DNA of 64,000 bases. Source: Oikopleura dioica (taxonomy: Eukaryota > Chordata > Appendicularia > Copelata > Oikopleuridae). A program made the translations under genes and the position numbers. Where the stretch lies: positions 4,218,501 through 4,282,500 of the forward strand of contig OU015566.1 in assembly GCA_907165135.1 (NCBI GenBank). Direction: 5' to 3'. Under the pieces are notes generated by a model that made no database searches, was not told where the DNA came from, and saw only the letters and a program-made list of their open reading frames with translations. Below, piece after piece: positions 22,785 through 35,494 of the stretch (its first letter is position 1; each line of letters begins with the position of its first letter).

Positions 22785-25700
22785 ATGGGCGACGCTAAGA
22801 AAGTTCACCCAAGCGAGAACATGGCGAAAGACGGGGGCACAGAGATTTCGCTCAAGGAAAAAGAGGAAAAACTAGAGTCGGATTTTGGCCAAGATGAGAA
22901 GAAAAAGGAAGAGGAAGAGAATAAGCCAGCGGATATGGTTGCCTACGGCGACTTGGTAAATTTGGCTTTATAATTAAATTTTTATTAACGGGCTTCTCAA
23001 AGCTTCTCGGGATAAAAATCAAATAAGTAAGATATAAATGATTTCTATTTTGTCACTCATAATAAAGCAAAAGAAATTAAAAAAATTGGCTCTCAACATC
23101 TGCCCAAATTTCATTTTCAGTTTCGATATGCGACGGGAAAAGACAAGCTCAGCCTCCTGATCGCAATCATCGCTGCTATTGGCACGGGTGCTTCCATGCC
23201 GCTCATGTTCATCATCTTTTCTCAAATGACGGATTCGTTCACTGTTGTTGGCGGCTTGGGAACATGCTTCAACGCCACTGCTCCCAATGCTACGACTCTT
23301 CCAAATCTGTATCCGATGCCGAACCCAACCAGCAATCCACCATTTGTGACCACGAATTTCCCCGATGACTGTAAGGAGAAAACGCTATCGGACAAATACT
23401 GCAACGGTCCGCTTTCTTCAAGGTCTTTCGTTGGCGTTGCCGCATTTGATGTCAATGGAACTATTGCCGATGAATTCTTCTGCATGTGCTTTGATGCTGA
23501 AACCTGCATGAAAGTAACTGGTATTGATGACGAATCAGAACTGCTCGATGATTATGTCTACAAAGCACTAGAAGGAACGCTGTCGATTCTTGCGCTAATG
23601 AGGCCCTATGCGATTTTCTACACTGTTTTTGGAATCGGAACTTGGCTTTGCGGATGGATTCAGACTTGGTTTTTGATGGCGCAGGCTTCCAATCAAATGG
23701 CAAGAATTCGTGCGAAGTTTTTCGACTCAGTGCTTCGCCAGGATATCGGATTTTTTGACACCAATTCTGCTGGTGAACTCAACACTCGACTTGCTGATGA
23801 TATCAAAAAGATCTCCGACGGAATGGGGGATAAAATCGGCATCACTGTTCAAAGTATCGCGAGATTCATAACCGGCTTTGTGATCGCCTTTATTTATGGG
23901 TGGAAATTGGCTCTGGTTATCATGTCGATTTTTCCTGTTCTGATGGTCTCGGCCATCGTGATGTTCAAAGTCACCACCAGTTACACGGAAAAAGAACTGG
24001 ACGCGTACGCGACTGCTGGTGGAATAGCAGAAGAAGTCCTCAGTGGAATCAAAACAGTAACCGCCTTTTCCGGTCAAGCAGAAGAACTCGCTCGTTACAA
24101 CAAAAATCTAGAAGTAGCAAAAGGCGTCGGAATCAAGAAAAACGTCTCGACTGGCTTTTCCCTTGGAACTCTCTTCCTTGTTCTTTTCTCTGCCTACGGA
24201 CTTGGTTTCTGGTATGGCGGAAAATTGATCGTCGGAGATGGATATACAATCGGAGATGTCATGCTTGTTTTCTTCGCCATGTTGACTGGTGCTTTTTCGC
24301 TCTCGGCGGCGGGGAACAATGTCGAAGTTTTTGCGAAATCGAGAGTTGCTGCTTTCGAAATTTTCAAGTTGATCGACAGAAAGTCCCCAATTGATCCTCT
24401 CTCCGACACCGGCAAAAAACTTGACAAGAATGCGAAGCCAGAAATCACCTTCAAAAACGTTTCCTTCACCTACCCCGCGCGCGAGGACCAGCAAATTCTG
24501 TTCAACGTCTCGTTCAAAGCCGAAGTCGGAAAGACCCTCGCCCTATGTGGCCAAAGCGGAAGTGGAAAGTCCACGTGTATTCAATTGATACAACGATTTT
24601 ACGATGCGCAAGAGGGTGGAGTCTATTTTGGTGGAGTGGACATCAAGACGCTCAACGTGAAGAGCTTGAGGGAGGAAATTGGCGTCGTCTCTCAGGAGCC
24701 CGTTTTGTTTGATGCTTCAATTAAAGGTTTGTTTAGAAATTGTTTTGGAAAAAATATATATATTTTTAACCCTTCTTTTATAAAAAAAAACTTTTTTTTC
24801 AGAAAATATTCGATATGGTCGATTGGACGTCACTGACAAAGAAATCTACGAAGCTGCAAAAATGGCAAACTGCTTTGATTTCATCGAGCGCCTTCCAAAT
24901 AAGTGGAACACTCAAGTTGGCGAAGGCGGAGCGACTCTTTCTGGTGGCCAGAAGCAGCGAGTGGCGATTGCTAGAGCGCTGGTCAGGAATCCGAAAATTC
25001 TTCTTTTGGACGAAGCCACTTCGGCGCTCGATACAGAATCAGAAGCGATTGTCCAGCAGGCGCTGGAGAAAGCTTCAGTTGGCAGAACAACGATTGTCAT
25101 TGCTCACAGACTCTCAACGATCCGAAACGCGGATAAAATCATCGGCTTCGCGGGCGGTAGAATCGTCGAAGAAGGAACACACGAATCATTGCTCAAAAAA
25201 GAAAATGGCGTTTATGCGAATCTCGTGAACATGCAATCATTCGGGGAGGACAAAGACAAGTCCAAGGAAGAAAAATCAAGCAAAAAAGCTCCCCAATCGC
25301 AAAAATCAGTCGTCGACCAAAAAGAAAAATCCGAAGAAAACGAGGACGAGGATTTACCACAGGCTCCGTGGACGACGATTTTGAAGATGAATGCTCCCGA
25401 GTGGCCGTTTTTGCTCTGCGGAAGTATTTTTTCGGCGATCGTTGGAATTGCCCAGCCGCTTTTTGCGATTATTTTCGCGGATATTTTGTCCAAAGTTTCT
25501 TCATTGGAAGGAGAAGAGCTGGAAGCGGCAATGGCTGAGAATGCTATCAAATTTGTTCTTCTCGGTAAATTTTTGAAATATGAAAAATGAATAAAATGCG
25601 ATTTTTAGGCGTTTTGAATTTCGTTGGAAATATTGGCGCCGTTTCCTGCTTCGGAAAAGCTGGCGAAGAATTGACTTTGAGAATCAGATCAAAAGCTTTT

Positions 25701-28700
25701 GAAAAGTACTTGCGACTTCATATGTCTTATTTTGACGATCCGATGAATTCAACTGGAGCTCTGACAACGAGACTTTCCACCGATGCGTCACGTGTTCAGG
25801 ATTTGAGTTGAAAAAGATGTGCTTCAAGATCATATTCGCGATAAACGGAAAATAATGATTAATTTTGGTCAGCATCTCTATATAATTGCTATTTGAAATT
25901 TCGAGTTATCGCCATGACACCCTTAAAAGGCGCACAAACGATTCTGTTGCCCTTGACCAACTATCGATCTTCTCAGTCGGTCAAAAATTTTTCCAAAATT
26001 TTAAGGGTATCAGCGCGAAATCAATGTTTGAAAAATAACTACCATTTGACGAGGAGATCCTTAAAACACAAGTTCTACTAAATGAAATGAGCCCGTCTTA
26101 CAGCCTTTTTCTGCAGGTGCTCTTGTAACTTATGTTTTGGTCAAGAGCACGATAATTGCTCGAAGCTGTATCAAACAACAGAAAATATTTAATTCCACCA
26201 CAAAAAGCACTTTAATTGATCTTTGCCAATTAATTTGAACAACTCAAAACAGGGCGCTACTGGTTCGCGGATGGCCTTGATCACTCAAAACTTCTTCTCC
26301 CTTGGTTTCGCCTTCGTCATCGCTTTTGCCAATATTTGGGAGCTGACATTGGTCTGCCTCGGTTTTGTCCCGATTATGGCTGGAACTGGATTCTTTATGA
26401 TGCAGCTTTTCAGCGGAAAAATGGCGCTCAAGGAGCAGAAAGCCTACGAAAATGCTGGAAAAATTGCGACTGAAGCTACTTTGAATATCAGAACTGTAGC
26501 TTCTTTAGCTCGCGAAAAGACTTTCTACGAGAATTACATGAAAGAAGTTGCTATCCCACACGCCTCGGCAAAGAAGAAAGAATGGCTTTACGGAATGATT
26601 TACGGCCTTTCTCAGGGAATCATCTTTTTCGCTTACGCCGCGACGTTCCAATTCGGCGGATATTTGATCGAGAGCGGAAGACTTCCCGAAGATGATTTTG
26701 ACAAAATTTACAAAGTTCTCATGGCCGTTGTTTTTGGGGCAATGTCGGCGGGGCAGAGTTCTGCGTTCGCGCCGGATTTTGGTGAAGCGAAGCTTTCGGC
26801 TTTGAGGATGATCAAGGAAGGAGTGATAGAAAAATATTATCATTGATGATTTTTCGGGGTTAGGGTTAGGGGTGGCTGGAACCCACAAAAATTGCGACAG
26901 AGAGGCGATTTTTGAGAATTTTTTTCTAAAAATGTGTTTTTGACTGGCTTGCAGGCAAAATTCGGAAATTTGATTGGTCAAAAATTTGATCAAAATTTTT
27001 GAAAAATTATCCCGATTTTTGGTCGATTTCAATCCGCCTCCAAAATTTTTGGTCAGTACTGAAAATGTCACGAATGTCACGATTTTTCTAAAAATTTCAA
27101 GATTTTTCTGAAAAATGTCACGAAAAGAAATATGTTTCCGCGACATTCGTGACATTCGTTCCATTCTTGACATTCGTGACATTTTCAGCATTGTCGAAAT
27201 TTTTGGTCAAAGATGACCAAACAGCTACTCATGTCATTTCTGGATGAGCCAGGTATATTGGTATAAATTCAATGAATGCATAAATTGAGAGAAGCCACTT
27301 GAGCTTCAAGTCTTGAGCGTTCCTGATCCTTGTATTTTTGTGGTAAACGCTAGCAACGTGGCGATGCACACATTTCAAAAACATTATTATTAGTCTTTTT
27401 GACAACTCTCCCTTTTTGTTGTATTTAAAGCCGGGAGCGGACATGAAATTAATTGTATTGTGTTTTCAGTGGAAATAGGTATCCCTTAACTCCACTAAGT
27501 TAAACAACCATCGGAGTAGTATTACCGGATGTGCAAAGGGGAACGCGACAACATTTAAATTCGCGTTATCATTATTTTTATTCCAGTGGTTTTAAACTCG
27601 GAAACGTTTCTCCAGAAATGTCTTTTTCTATCACTTTTGCGAGCTTTTCAACCTTCCATCTGAAATCGACCCGACAGACCAGAGCGGCCAGCGACCGGAG
27701 AAAATTAAGGGAGACGTCGATTTCACCAATTTGAACTTCACCTACCCAACACGACCAGATGTTAAAGTTCTCAAAGGACTGACAGTATCAGGATCGGATT
27801 TCTCTTTCAAAAGCATTTTTTAAATTAATAAATATATTTTTAGGGCCGAACCAAAATAAGGAAGTAATAAGCTAGGAAGTGACAAAAAGGAAGTGATTTT
27901 TTGAAATGGGTTTTCATTGGCCGGTAGGCCAAATGCAGAGATCTTATTGGTCTTCAGAAAATGCACTTCCTTTTTGTCACTTCCTAGCTTATTACTTCCC
28001 TATTTTAGTTCGTGCCTTTTTTAATAAAAATAATAATTAATAATTTATATTATCCTTAATGTTTTTTCCTTTATTTTAAATAATAATTTAAATCATAATT
28101 ATAATTAATATGACATGATTATTTTCATAAAAAATCTAATTAATTTATTAAGGGGTAGTCCCTGCTTTTGAGAAAATCCGAATTTTGAAATTTTCTTTCC
28201 AGATTCTAAAAGCTCGTTAGAAAGGCTACAAATTTTGTATGGATCATTTTTTCCGAATGTAAGAGAAATTGGTTTAGTCCCCAAAATCGGCGTTAAAAAT
28301 CAATATTTTGATGAAAAATTTCAAAAAATTGAAAATTTTTGACTATTTTATCCAATGTCAAAGCGTTGTTTTAATGATTTTTGGTCTGTAGATTACTCAA
28401 ATAATAAATAAATTGTCTTCTATGAAGGCTACATAAGATTAATCTTCTTTGAAAAACTCATTTTTCAAGTTTTTCAGACCCAAGTTTTGATCGATGGTAT
28501 TAAATAATGATTTTTTGAGTTTCTTAATTTCGTTGAGTGGCAACTTTAGACGAAGGTATAAACTTGTTAAAAATATATTTGGTTTACATTTATTTTAATT
28601 TTTAAGGGCTCTACGCGTGTTTGAAAATAGGCCAAAATGGCGATTTTGCTCGGGTTAGGCTAGAATATGGCACCATAGCTCCTCGAGCGGTGGAAAAAAT

Positions 28701-31700
28701 ATCTTTCGGGAACTGGCAACTTTAGAACAGCGTTCGACCTTTCTACCGATATAGTTTTCAGCCTTCAACTTAAGGGTAATGGTATACATCGGCGCGGCGC
28801 TGCTCTCTCGATCCGCGCTCCGCCAGAACCTATTTCTCACGAGGCCGTAAAATCTGAACGGATAAAGATTTTTCAAAATTCAAAAAGATTATGAATAATT
28901 AAAGTCTTTTCTACTCACACAGCAAAATTGGTAATGATTGTCAAAGAGGAACTATCTGAAAATTGCCAGTTTCCTTCAAATGACATTTTCTTCGACATTT
29001 CTCATCCAAAATTTTTGAAAATTGCACTGTCTTGTAGAGAATCGTCAGTTCTACAAATCCTGTTTTTCAGATTTTTGTTTTAAGATCTTCGGATTTTAAT
29101 ATGCGACCTTGAAGTAAGCGCTGTGAGGTCGTGGCGTGAGAAATAGAGAGCGGAGAGGCGCGAGAAAAAGTAGCGCTCTTTACAAATTGCGATGTAAAAT
29201 TAATGAAAGCCTCAAACAAAAATCTGAAAAACAGGATTTGTAGAACTGACGATTCTCTACAAGACAGTTTAATTTTTAAAAATTTTGGATGAGAAATGTC
29301 GAAGAAAATGTCATTTGAAGGAAACTGGCAATTTTCAGATAGTTCCTCTTTGACAATTATTACGATTTTTGCTGTGTTTATAGATGTTACTTTGGTTATT
29401 CAGAATCTTTTGAATTTTGAAAAATCTTTATCCGTTCAGATTTTACGGCTCCGTGAGAAATAGGTTCTGGCGGAGCGCGGATCGAGAGAGCAGCGCCGCG
29501 CCGATGTATACCATTACCCTTAAGCCCAAATTTGTATGAGCGCTGTTCAAAAAGTGCCAAGATCGCAAAAAGCAGGGACTACCTCCTTAATCAAGAAAAA
29601 AATCCACTAAAAGTGAAGCAAGGCCAAACCCTGGCGCTTGTCGGCCAATCGGGTTGTGGAAAATCAACCTGTATTCAACTCATCCAACGATTTTACAACG
29701 GAGAAGGCGACATCAAAATCGACGGACTTGATGTCAAAAAATGGAACATCCAGCATCTCAGGGCGCAAATCGGCTTCGTTCAACAAGAACCAACGCTCTT
29801 TGAAAAAACAATCAAGGAGAATATTTTGTATGGATTGCCAAGCGAAAGAGGGAAAGTCAATCAAGCTTATACTCCTCATGTAAGTTGCGGATTTTTATTT
29901 TGTCTGAAAAAATCATGGACAAATTTAGTATAAGATTTTTCATGCTTCAAGTTTTTGTCTGCTTTGTAGACTCTTAACGCCGAAACGCACAGCGACCAAT
30001 TAATTGGTACAACGCCCTTCAATGCCATTTCAGCACATTTGGAAATTCGCATATTTACTCATATCTGTGTTATGAGATGGGTATAATATGGGGATAAAAT
30101 TAAAGCTTAGCGTCTGAGAATTATTTATCTAATTATTTATCTATATCATTTATACAGTGAGCTAATCAGTTTCATTGTTTAAAAGGGGTAAAAGCGGGAT
30201 ACCAATTAATTGGTACGATCTGCGTTCGACGTTGAAAAAATTTTATGCGTTCCGGCGTTAATTTTTTCGCACAGCTGACAAGTCTCTAAACAAGGAGGAT
30301 AAAACAGGATATTCGTTGAAATCAGGACTCCTTTTTGGTCCCTACTAAGCTTTTTGATTTTTCCTGAATTTTTAGGGGAGTAGTCTGGAACCGACAAAAA
30401 ATTTCGACAAATTTCGCGTGGAAATTTTCAACCAATCAGAAGCCATGATTCGGCAAACCGGGCAATCAGCAGCCGAGTAGCCGCCCACGCAAAATTTGTC
30501 AAATTTAGGGTGTTAATAGCCTACTGGTCAAATTGATCACTGGTCAATTTAACCAGGGTTTTATACAACCGTTTGGCCGTTGACACCCTTAAGGCGCACC
30601 TAATAAAAAATAAAGGAAACTAGTCAATCATTGCTTGTGCCCCTCTTTTTGCTAACCTTGTGATTCCTCAGCTCATTGTCAACTTCCAATTTCAATTTTC
30701 GCATGTTGTACATTTGTGATTCCTGGTCCTCCAAATTATTGAAATGGATCTAATAATTCGATCACAAATTGAATCAACGGGCTAACTACATGGACTACAT
30801 CTAATCAACGTGGTGATGAGGCGAACCATCACCTGTTGTTTATCGTGAAATTAGATTTGCCATCGAGACTTGTGCTGAGTATATTGATCTAAATAACGAA
30901 TCATTTCACGGTTGTAAGCAACTATTTTTCCATGAATTGCAATACTTAAGGGGTGGACATCGATAATCAAATTTTTAATCGCGCTTTTTTGAAAATTAAC
31001 GTAGTGATACGCTTATTTTTACGAAGATTTTAATTTCTAACAGACTCATATTTTCTCTTATTGCCACTTTTACTAGTTAAGGGTGTCAACAACGATTGAT
31101 AAATTGGGGCAATAAAAATAGCTAAATCATTGTTGACACCCTTAAGAATCACTGCTTATAATCAAAAAGCCGAGCTAACATTTCGAAAATTAAAAATTTT
31201 AGTTTGGAATAAAAATTTGAAGGGGGTCCTTAAATCTGCTTTTTCGATATCTACTCCCTTAAAATCATCAGCAACAAATTCATCTTTTAGATCAAAAACT
31301 TGCTTTTCCGATCTTTTTCAAGCGACAAAACATGAATATAAATGCACTTTGCCGTGTAAAAACAAGGCTTTTTCTCCTCCAACAAGGCCAATCCAACAAT
31401 CCTGTTTTCAGAACAACGCGACGAAGAAAACACTGACGGAAGACGAAATGGTTGAGCGAGCTTGCAAAGAAGCAAATGCATTTAATTTCATTTCGGATCT
31501 GCCTTCGAAGTACGAAACGAATTGTGGAAAGAAGGGATCGCAGCTCTCGGGAGGGCAGAAGCAGCGGATCGCGATTGCGAGGGCGCTGATTAGGGAGCCA
31601 AAAATTTTACTGCTCGACGAGGCCACAAGTGCCCTTGATGCGGAAAGCGAAAAGGTATAGGAGAATGATTAATAATATTGAAATTTGCGGTCTAAGTGGT

Positions 31701-32021
31701 TTCTGGAAAATAATTATGATACAATATGCGAACATGTTCGTGATGTTTACAAAGTTTTTTCGCATAATATAAGGGGCCTGACATGAATATTAGTAATATT
31801 ACGATGCTGTCTATTTTAATCTTTCTCAGATTGTCCAAGACGCGCTGGACAAAGCCCGCGCCGGGCGAACCTGTATCCTGATCGCCCATCGTCTCTCGAC
31901 TGTCATCTCCGCCGACGTCATCGCCGTCGTCGACAATGGAGTAATCATCGAAACCGGCACCCACGACGAGCTGATAAAGAAGCAAGGAGCGTACTATAGC
32001 CTGATCAACAGCCAACTCTAA
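22785..32021 (+). CDS. ABC transporter, ABCB1/P-glycoprotein type (full transporter, 1,380 aa)
   Basis: This plasma-membrane ATP-driven efflux pump has two membrane domains and two nucleotide-binding domains. Nine exons close in frame: 22785-22955, 23121-24726, 24803-25564, 25609-25799, 26253-26816, 27644-27791, 29614-29879, 31412-31654 and 31830-32021. NBD1 has Walker [10 protein letters not shown], signature LSGGQKQR and Walker [16 protein letters not shown]2 has [17 protein letters not shown] and the same Walker B, then the H-loop AHRLST. The first extracellular loop is long and N-glycosylatable. Between the halves lies a charged linker ([10 protein letters not shown]...). Introns 4, 5 and 6 can only be read as GA-AG (donors GATTTG, GAAGGA, GATCGG; 453, 827 and 1,822 bp), giving [16 protein letters not shown] and LTVS/VKQGQT exactly as the family expects. 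Intron 7 (1.53 kb) is GT-AG. All catalytic motifs are intact. Confidence 0.93.
27040..27190. repeat. GTCACGAATGTCACG repeat patch in ABCB intron 5
   Basis: Short units of GACATTCGTGACATT type occur in both orientations, separated by ATTTTTCTAAAAATTTC palindromes. The patch lies in the 827-bp GA-AG intron, which also has a GGGTTAGGGTTAGGGGTGG stretch near its left end. Confidence 0.5.
27844..28015. repeat. Foldback element, family C, ABCB intron 6
   Basis: Arms of about 49 bp starting CGAACCAAAATAAGGAAGTA are near-perfect inverse copies, around a centre containing CATTGGCCGGTAGGCCAAAT and CTTATTGG. Related copies lie at 51,515-51,695 and 60,600-60,860. Confidence 0.75.
28148..29590. mobile_element. 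TTAA-flanked 1.44-kb element in ABCB intron 6
   Basis: The left end TTAAGGGGTAGTCCCTGCTT is matched by an inverted right end finishing GGACTACCTCCTTAA, with a 1-nt difference. No open frame of note lies inside. The outer ends are not centred on the large inner palindrome (28,770-29,524), so one element probably inserted in another. TTAA ends recall piggyBac-type targets, but no transposase is present. Confidence 0.6.
28770..29524. repeat. Large near-perfect palindrome (about 305-bp arms)
   Basis: It starts TTAAGGGTAATGGTATACAT and ends with the inverse. The arms continue through CGCGGCGCTGCTCTCTCGAT and TAGAGAATCGTCAGTTCTAC blocks, each found inverted on the other side, leaving a central loop of roughly 140 bp that contains GAAATAGAGAGCGGAGAGGC. 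It could extrude as a long hairpin, and its transcript would be double-stranded. Confidence 0.75.
30374..30506. repeat. Foldback MITE, family A, ABCB intron 7
   Basis: The left part reads GTCTGGAACCGACAAAAAAT, the centre CAATCAGAAGCC...CGGCAAACCGGGCAATCAGCAG, then GCCGCCCACGCAAAATTTGT. The right terminal repeat is truncated. Family members are listed at 50,462-50,579, 56,897-57,048 and 58,843-59,114. Confidence 0.65.
31077..31145. repeat. 69-bp TTAAGGGTGTC palindromic element, ABCB intron 7
   Basis: The ends TTAAGGGTGTCAACAA and its inverse TTGTTGACACCCTTAA flank a 37-bp centre. Single TTAAGGGTGTC or GACACCCTTAA ends also occur near 25,918 and 30,590. Confidence 0.7.
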
Positions 32022-34224
32022 GATTCTAAGATTCTCAACATTTTTCGTTCTTCAAATTCGAAATTCGTTCAAGCTCGTAATTTTGAGCACTTTAATTTAG
32101 CACTGAAAATAAACACTGATATTTTATTGATTAAATGCAGCCACGAAGAAGCGTTGTTATTTTTGCTCGAGGAATTCGTGGATGTATTCTGGTCGGAGGC
32201 TCTGGACGCTCTTCATTTTTGATTTTGCATTGAGGAACTTAGCATTCTGTGCATTTTTTAGAAGAAACTAAAAAGTCTTTCATTTTTCCTGTGCTCTTGG
32301 ATAGACAAAAAATGCGGACGGGATTGAGAAAGTCGCCGAATATCGCCAGAAATCGCTAAATTTCGCGTGAAATCGCTGAATGTCGCTGAATGTCGCCGAA
32401 CGTCCCGACTTATTTTTAAAGTTTTTGAGAAAATAGAGCGACAACCAGCGACATTTGGGGACATTCGGCGACATTTGGCGACAGTCGGCGACATTTGGCG
32501 ACATTCGGCAACTATCTCAGGGCGCTCAAAAACAACTAACAAGCGGACAACAGAAAGTATTAAATAAGTGCTTATAACGACAAATAGTCATAAACCAATA
32601 ATAATAGTCAATTGTTCAATCAAAGTATTACCTTTGAAAGTGCTAGTTCTCTGTTAACTTTCTCCGAAAGTCTGTTGATTTGATCCTTCCTGGCGGTTGA
32701 ACGTTCTCCTTCCTGGAAATCGAGCTGTTCCAAGTTTATTAATCCATAGTCAAATAATCAAATTAGCGATATTCAAAAAGAGATTATCGTGGCCAAAATG
32801 TGTAGAAAAATATTGATATTCCAAACTTGTGGCGCGCGTATTGTTCAAAATAATTCTTCATTTGCTCGTTGAAAAATACTCGTTTTCCGCTGCAAAAGAG
32901 CATCAAAAAGAAAAAAAGAAATTTCATCGGAAAAAATGATTCTTCGTGATTTGAAAAAAAAATCTCGTGCGTCATTTAAATACGCACTCGAGATTATTTT
33001 CGAAACATTAGACAAAGAAAAAAAAATATATTTTTTATAAAAGGATTTATTATTTACAAAAAGGACCTTTTTGAACGCCAGACATTTTTTTTCAAAGCAA
33101 ATCACCAAGAAAAGGAGGATTTTTAAAATAATGAAAGGGACAAAACGAAGTTTGCCTAACCCTACACTTAAGGGTATCCACGTGTAAACGTATTCTTGCT
33201 CTAGAACTGTTTACGAGCTACATTTTGATAACATTATCTTTAGGATTCCTAAGGGTATACGGGGAGATAATGCTGTTTGAAAATTGCCGAAAAATGGATG
33301 GGAGACCCTTAATGTTGGCATTTTAATTGTCATTAATCAACTCGTAATAGAATTAGATCACGTTTTGAAAGAAAGATTTCTAGAAGAAAAGAACTAAAGT
33401 TATTATAAACATTTCTTTTTTTCAAGTATCGGGCCCTTATTTAGTCAATTTGTCGCAACAAGAGAGCATGTTTTTACAAAGGACATCCGCTATTGAGAGG
33501 GATTATTTGAGGATTTTTTAATTGAGCTCTATTTTGAAAGTAAAGATATTAAGGAGATTCGAGCTCCTTAATCGACGAGAAAACCGTAAAGAGTTTGTCA
33601 AGTTTATCGTTAAATCAGCTATTTTTTGAAGATTTAGGTTGAATCAAAGGATTCCTGATAAAATAAGCCTAACAACGGGACTGGTGTCAAAAATTAACAA
33701 AAAAAATCTCGACAGATTTTTTCTTAAGCGGCTAATCGGCCGCTGATTGGTCGGTTAGCAGAATTCAGGCTTCTGATTGGTTGGAAGTATTGAACGTTTC
33801 CATAGAGAGAATTACATAAGGGAGTCAAGGAACAAATTTTTATCGAAAAATCTTCTTGAAAATCACGGTTAATGATGTGTACCCCCTTAACGGTTCTCTT
33901 TTTTTTGGTTTTCAACTTGAATATTTAAGTTGGTCTCAAAAATGCTCGTTCATGAGTGACCAGGGTTCACAAGAACCCGAAAATGGAAATAAATTTGCAA
34001 CATGCACTATTCGTTTTGATAGAAAACACTTTTTTCGCTTCGTTTCTTGTTGTCATCAACATCGCGGGCTATTATCACTGATAAATGATGCGGAGCGCCA
34101 TCATTGTACCAAACGATCGGATAAAAAGTTGCAAAGAAATTTTGAATCCATCAGTTGGTGAAATCACTCACCAATCGAAAAAGCATCAGAGAAGCTTTAA
34201 TCAGAAATTTACTTTGATTAAATT
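32022..34224. other. Intergenic, repeat-bearing, no recognised gene
   Basis: Contains a polyadenylation-like AATAAA about 90 bp after the ABCB stop, a GCGACATT tandem/foldback patch (32,320-32,515), AT-rich sequence, a partial family A foldback near 33,683-33,792, and a GCGACAAAATC...GCGAC foldback near 34,310-34,440 (the latter inside the first intron of the next gene). Small open frames here have no recognisable domain. Confidence 0.45.
32320..32515. repeat. GCGACATT(C/T)GG tandem and inverted repeats
   Basis: The right half has about six head-to-tail copies of a 12-nt unit GGCGACATTTGG/GGCGACATTCGG. The left half has the inverse units (AATGTCGCTGAATGTCGCCG and neighbours), so the block folds back on itself. 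Confidence 0.65.
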
Positions 34225-35494
34225 ATGAAGGTAAGTCAACAGAGATATTTATTTTTACTTTCATAAATTGAAAAATATTGCTATTTTTCGAGAAAATTTA
34301 CGAACATTTCTGAGCGACAAAATCTCCGTCGCGACTTTTTGACCAATAAGTCCAATTGAAGTCTTTTGATTGGCTAAAAAGTACCTAAAATTTTAGTCGC
34401 TCGAAAATTGTCGCTTCGAGGCTTTAGCTCGGTTTTATCGTCAAAATTCTTGAATTTTTTGAAAGAGAAAAAAATTTCATAATGTAATTGAAAAATAATT
34501 CTAGCTTGGGTCGACTCTTCTCAGCCTGGTCGCTGCTCGCGGTAGTCTCTTCGGAGGCGCACCGACAGACGAGCGAATTTGGGTAGCGGACACAACGCTC
34601 AAGGAGGAGTTCATTCTCACAGAAGACAACCTTGAGACAACCTACAACCTCCCGCAAAACCCAGTGACAGGAAAATACGATAAAGACCAATACGTCCGAT
34701 TGTCGGCAAAAGCTCCCGAAGGATACGCCGTTCGGGCAAAGTTCACGAATTTCGCGGTCGAAGGTAAAAAAAAATGAAAAATAATTTATGAAAAAATTAC
34801 CATATTTTAAGCTGGAAACTGGAGAGGCGAGTGCAAGAACGACGCTGTCCTCTTCTTCGACGGTCCCGATGGCAACAACTTCATCAAAGACTACTGCGGC
34901 AAGAACGCGGCGAGAACCAAGCCAGACGTCGCCAGCACCCAGGAAGAATTGACCGTCGTTTTCAAATCAAACGAGAACACCATCGTCGACAAGGGCTTCA
35001 CTGTCACCTTCGTCGCCGAGCCATTGCCCGCCGAACTGTACGCCCGCAACAGGATCGTCAAAGCTTTCGAACAGACTCAAAGCATCGTTTTCACAAAGCA
35101 CGGACATAAGAGAAACGAGAGACTTATCTACAAAAAGGTATGAATTCAAAAATTCCACTGATCTTTAAATTATTTCAAGGCCGCTCACATGCAGCGAATT
35201 TTCGAGCGATTCGCGTTCGTTTTCGATAAAACCTCCGACAGCTGTGTCGACTTCGCCGGCACCGGAGACGAAAACGACTTCGTCGCTCCCGTCATCACCG
35301 ACGCCGACCCTTGTGGATCCGTCACCAGCTTCATGTCATCCCTCAGCTCGTTCTGGAACGCTTTCGCTTGTCTCGATGGCTACGATCCAAAAACCGACGA
35401 AAGAAAGTATTTTTTTCGCCGATACCAAGACAAAGTCGCCATTCAAATCGAGCGACTTCGAACCAAGAAATTCAATCAGATGTGCGACAAATAA
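34225..35494 (+). CDS. Secreted CUB-like domain protein (301 aa)
   Basis: Four exons close in frame: 34225-34230 (only ATG AAG), 34505-34763, 34812-35137 and 35180-35494. The N-terminus MKLGSTLLSLVAARGSLFGG is a signal peptide, so the protein is extracellular. Residues of about 45-150 resemble a CUB domain: an aromatic/hydrophobic strand pattern, ECKNDAVLFFDGPDG, DYCGKN, then LTVVFKSNENTIVDKGFTVTF. Only the second disulfide pair (GEC...YCG) is present; the first is missing. The C-terminal part (AHMQRIFERFAFVFDKTSDSC...) has further cysteines and no known fold. In appendicularians many such proteins are house or epithelial secretions, but that role is inference. Confidence 0.7.

Noticed and set aside
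26855-26880. GGGTTAGGGTTAGGGG as a telomeric insertion
   Set aside because: Only about two and a half units are present, and similar GGTTAGGG stretches occur elsewhere as ends of the foldback repeats.
32320-32515. Regularly spaced GCGACATT repeats as a CRISPR-like array
   Set aside because: The units are contiguous 12-mers without unique spacers, in an animal genome; it is a tandem/foldback repeat.
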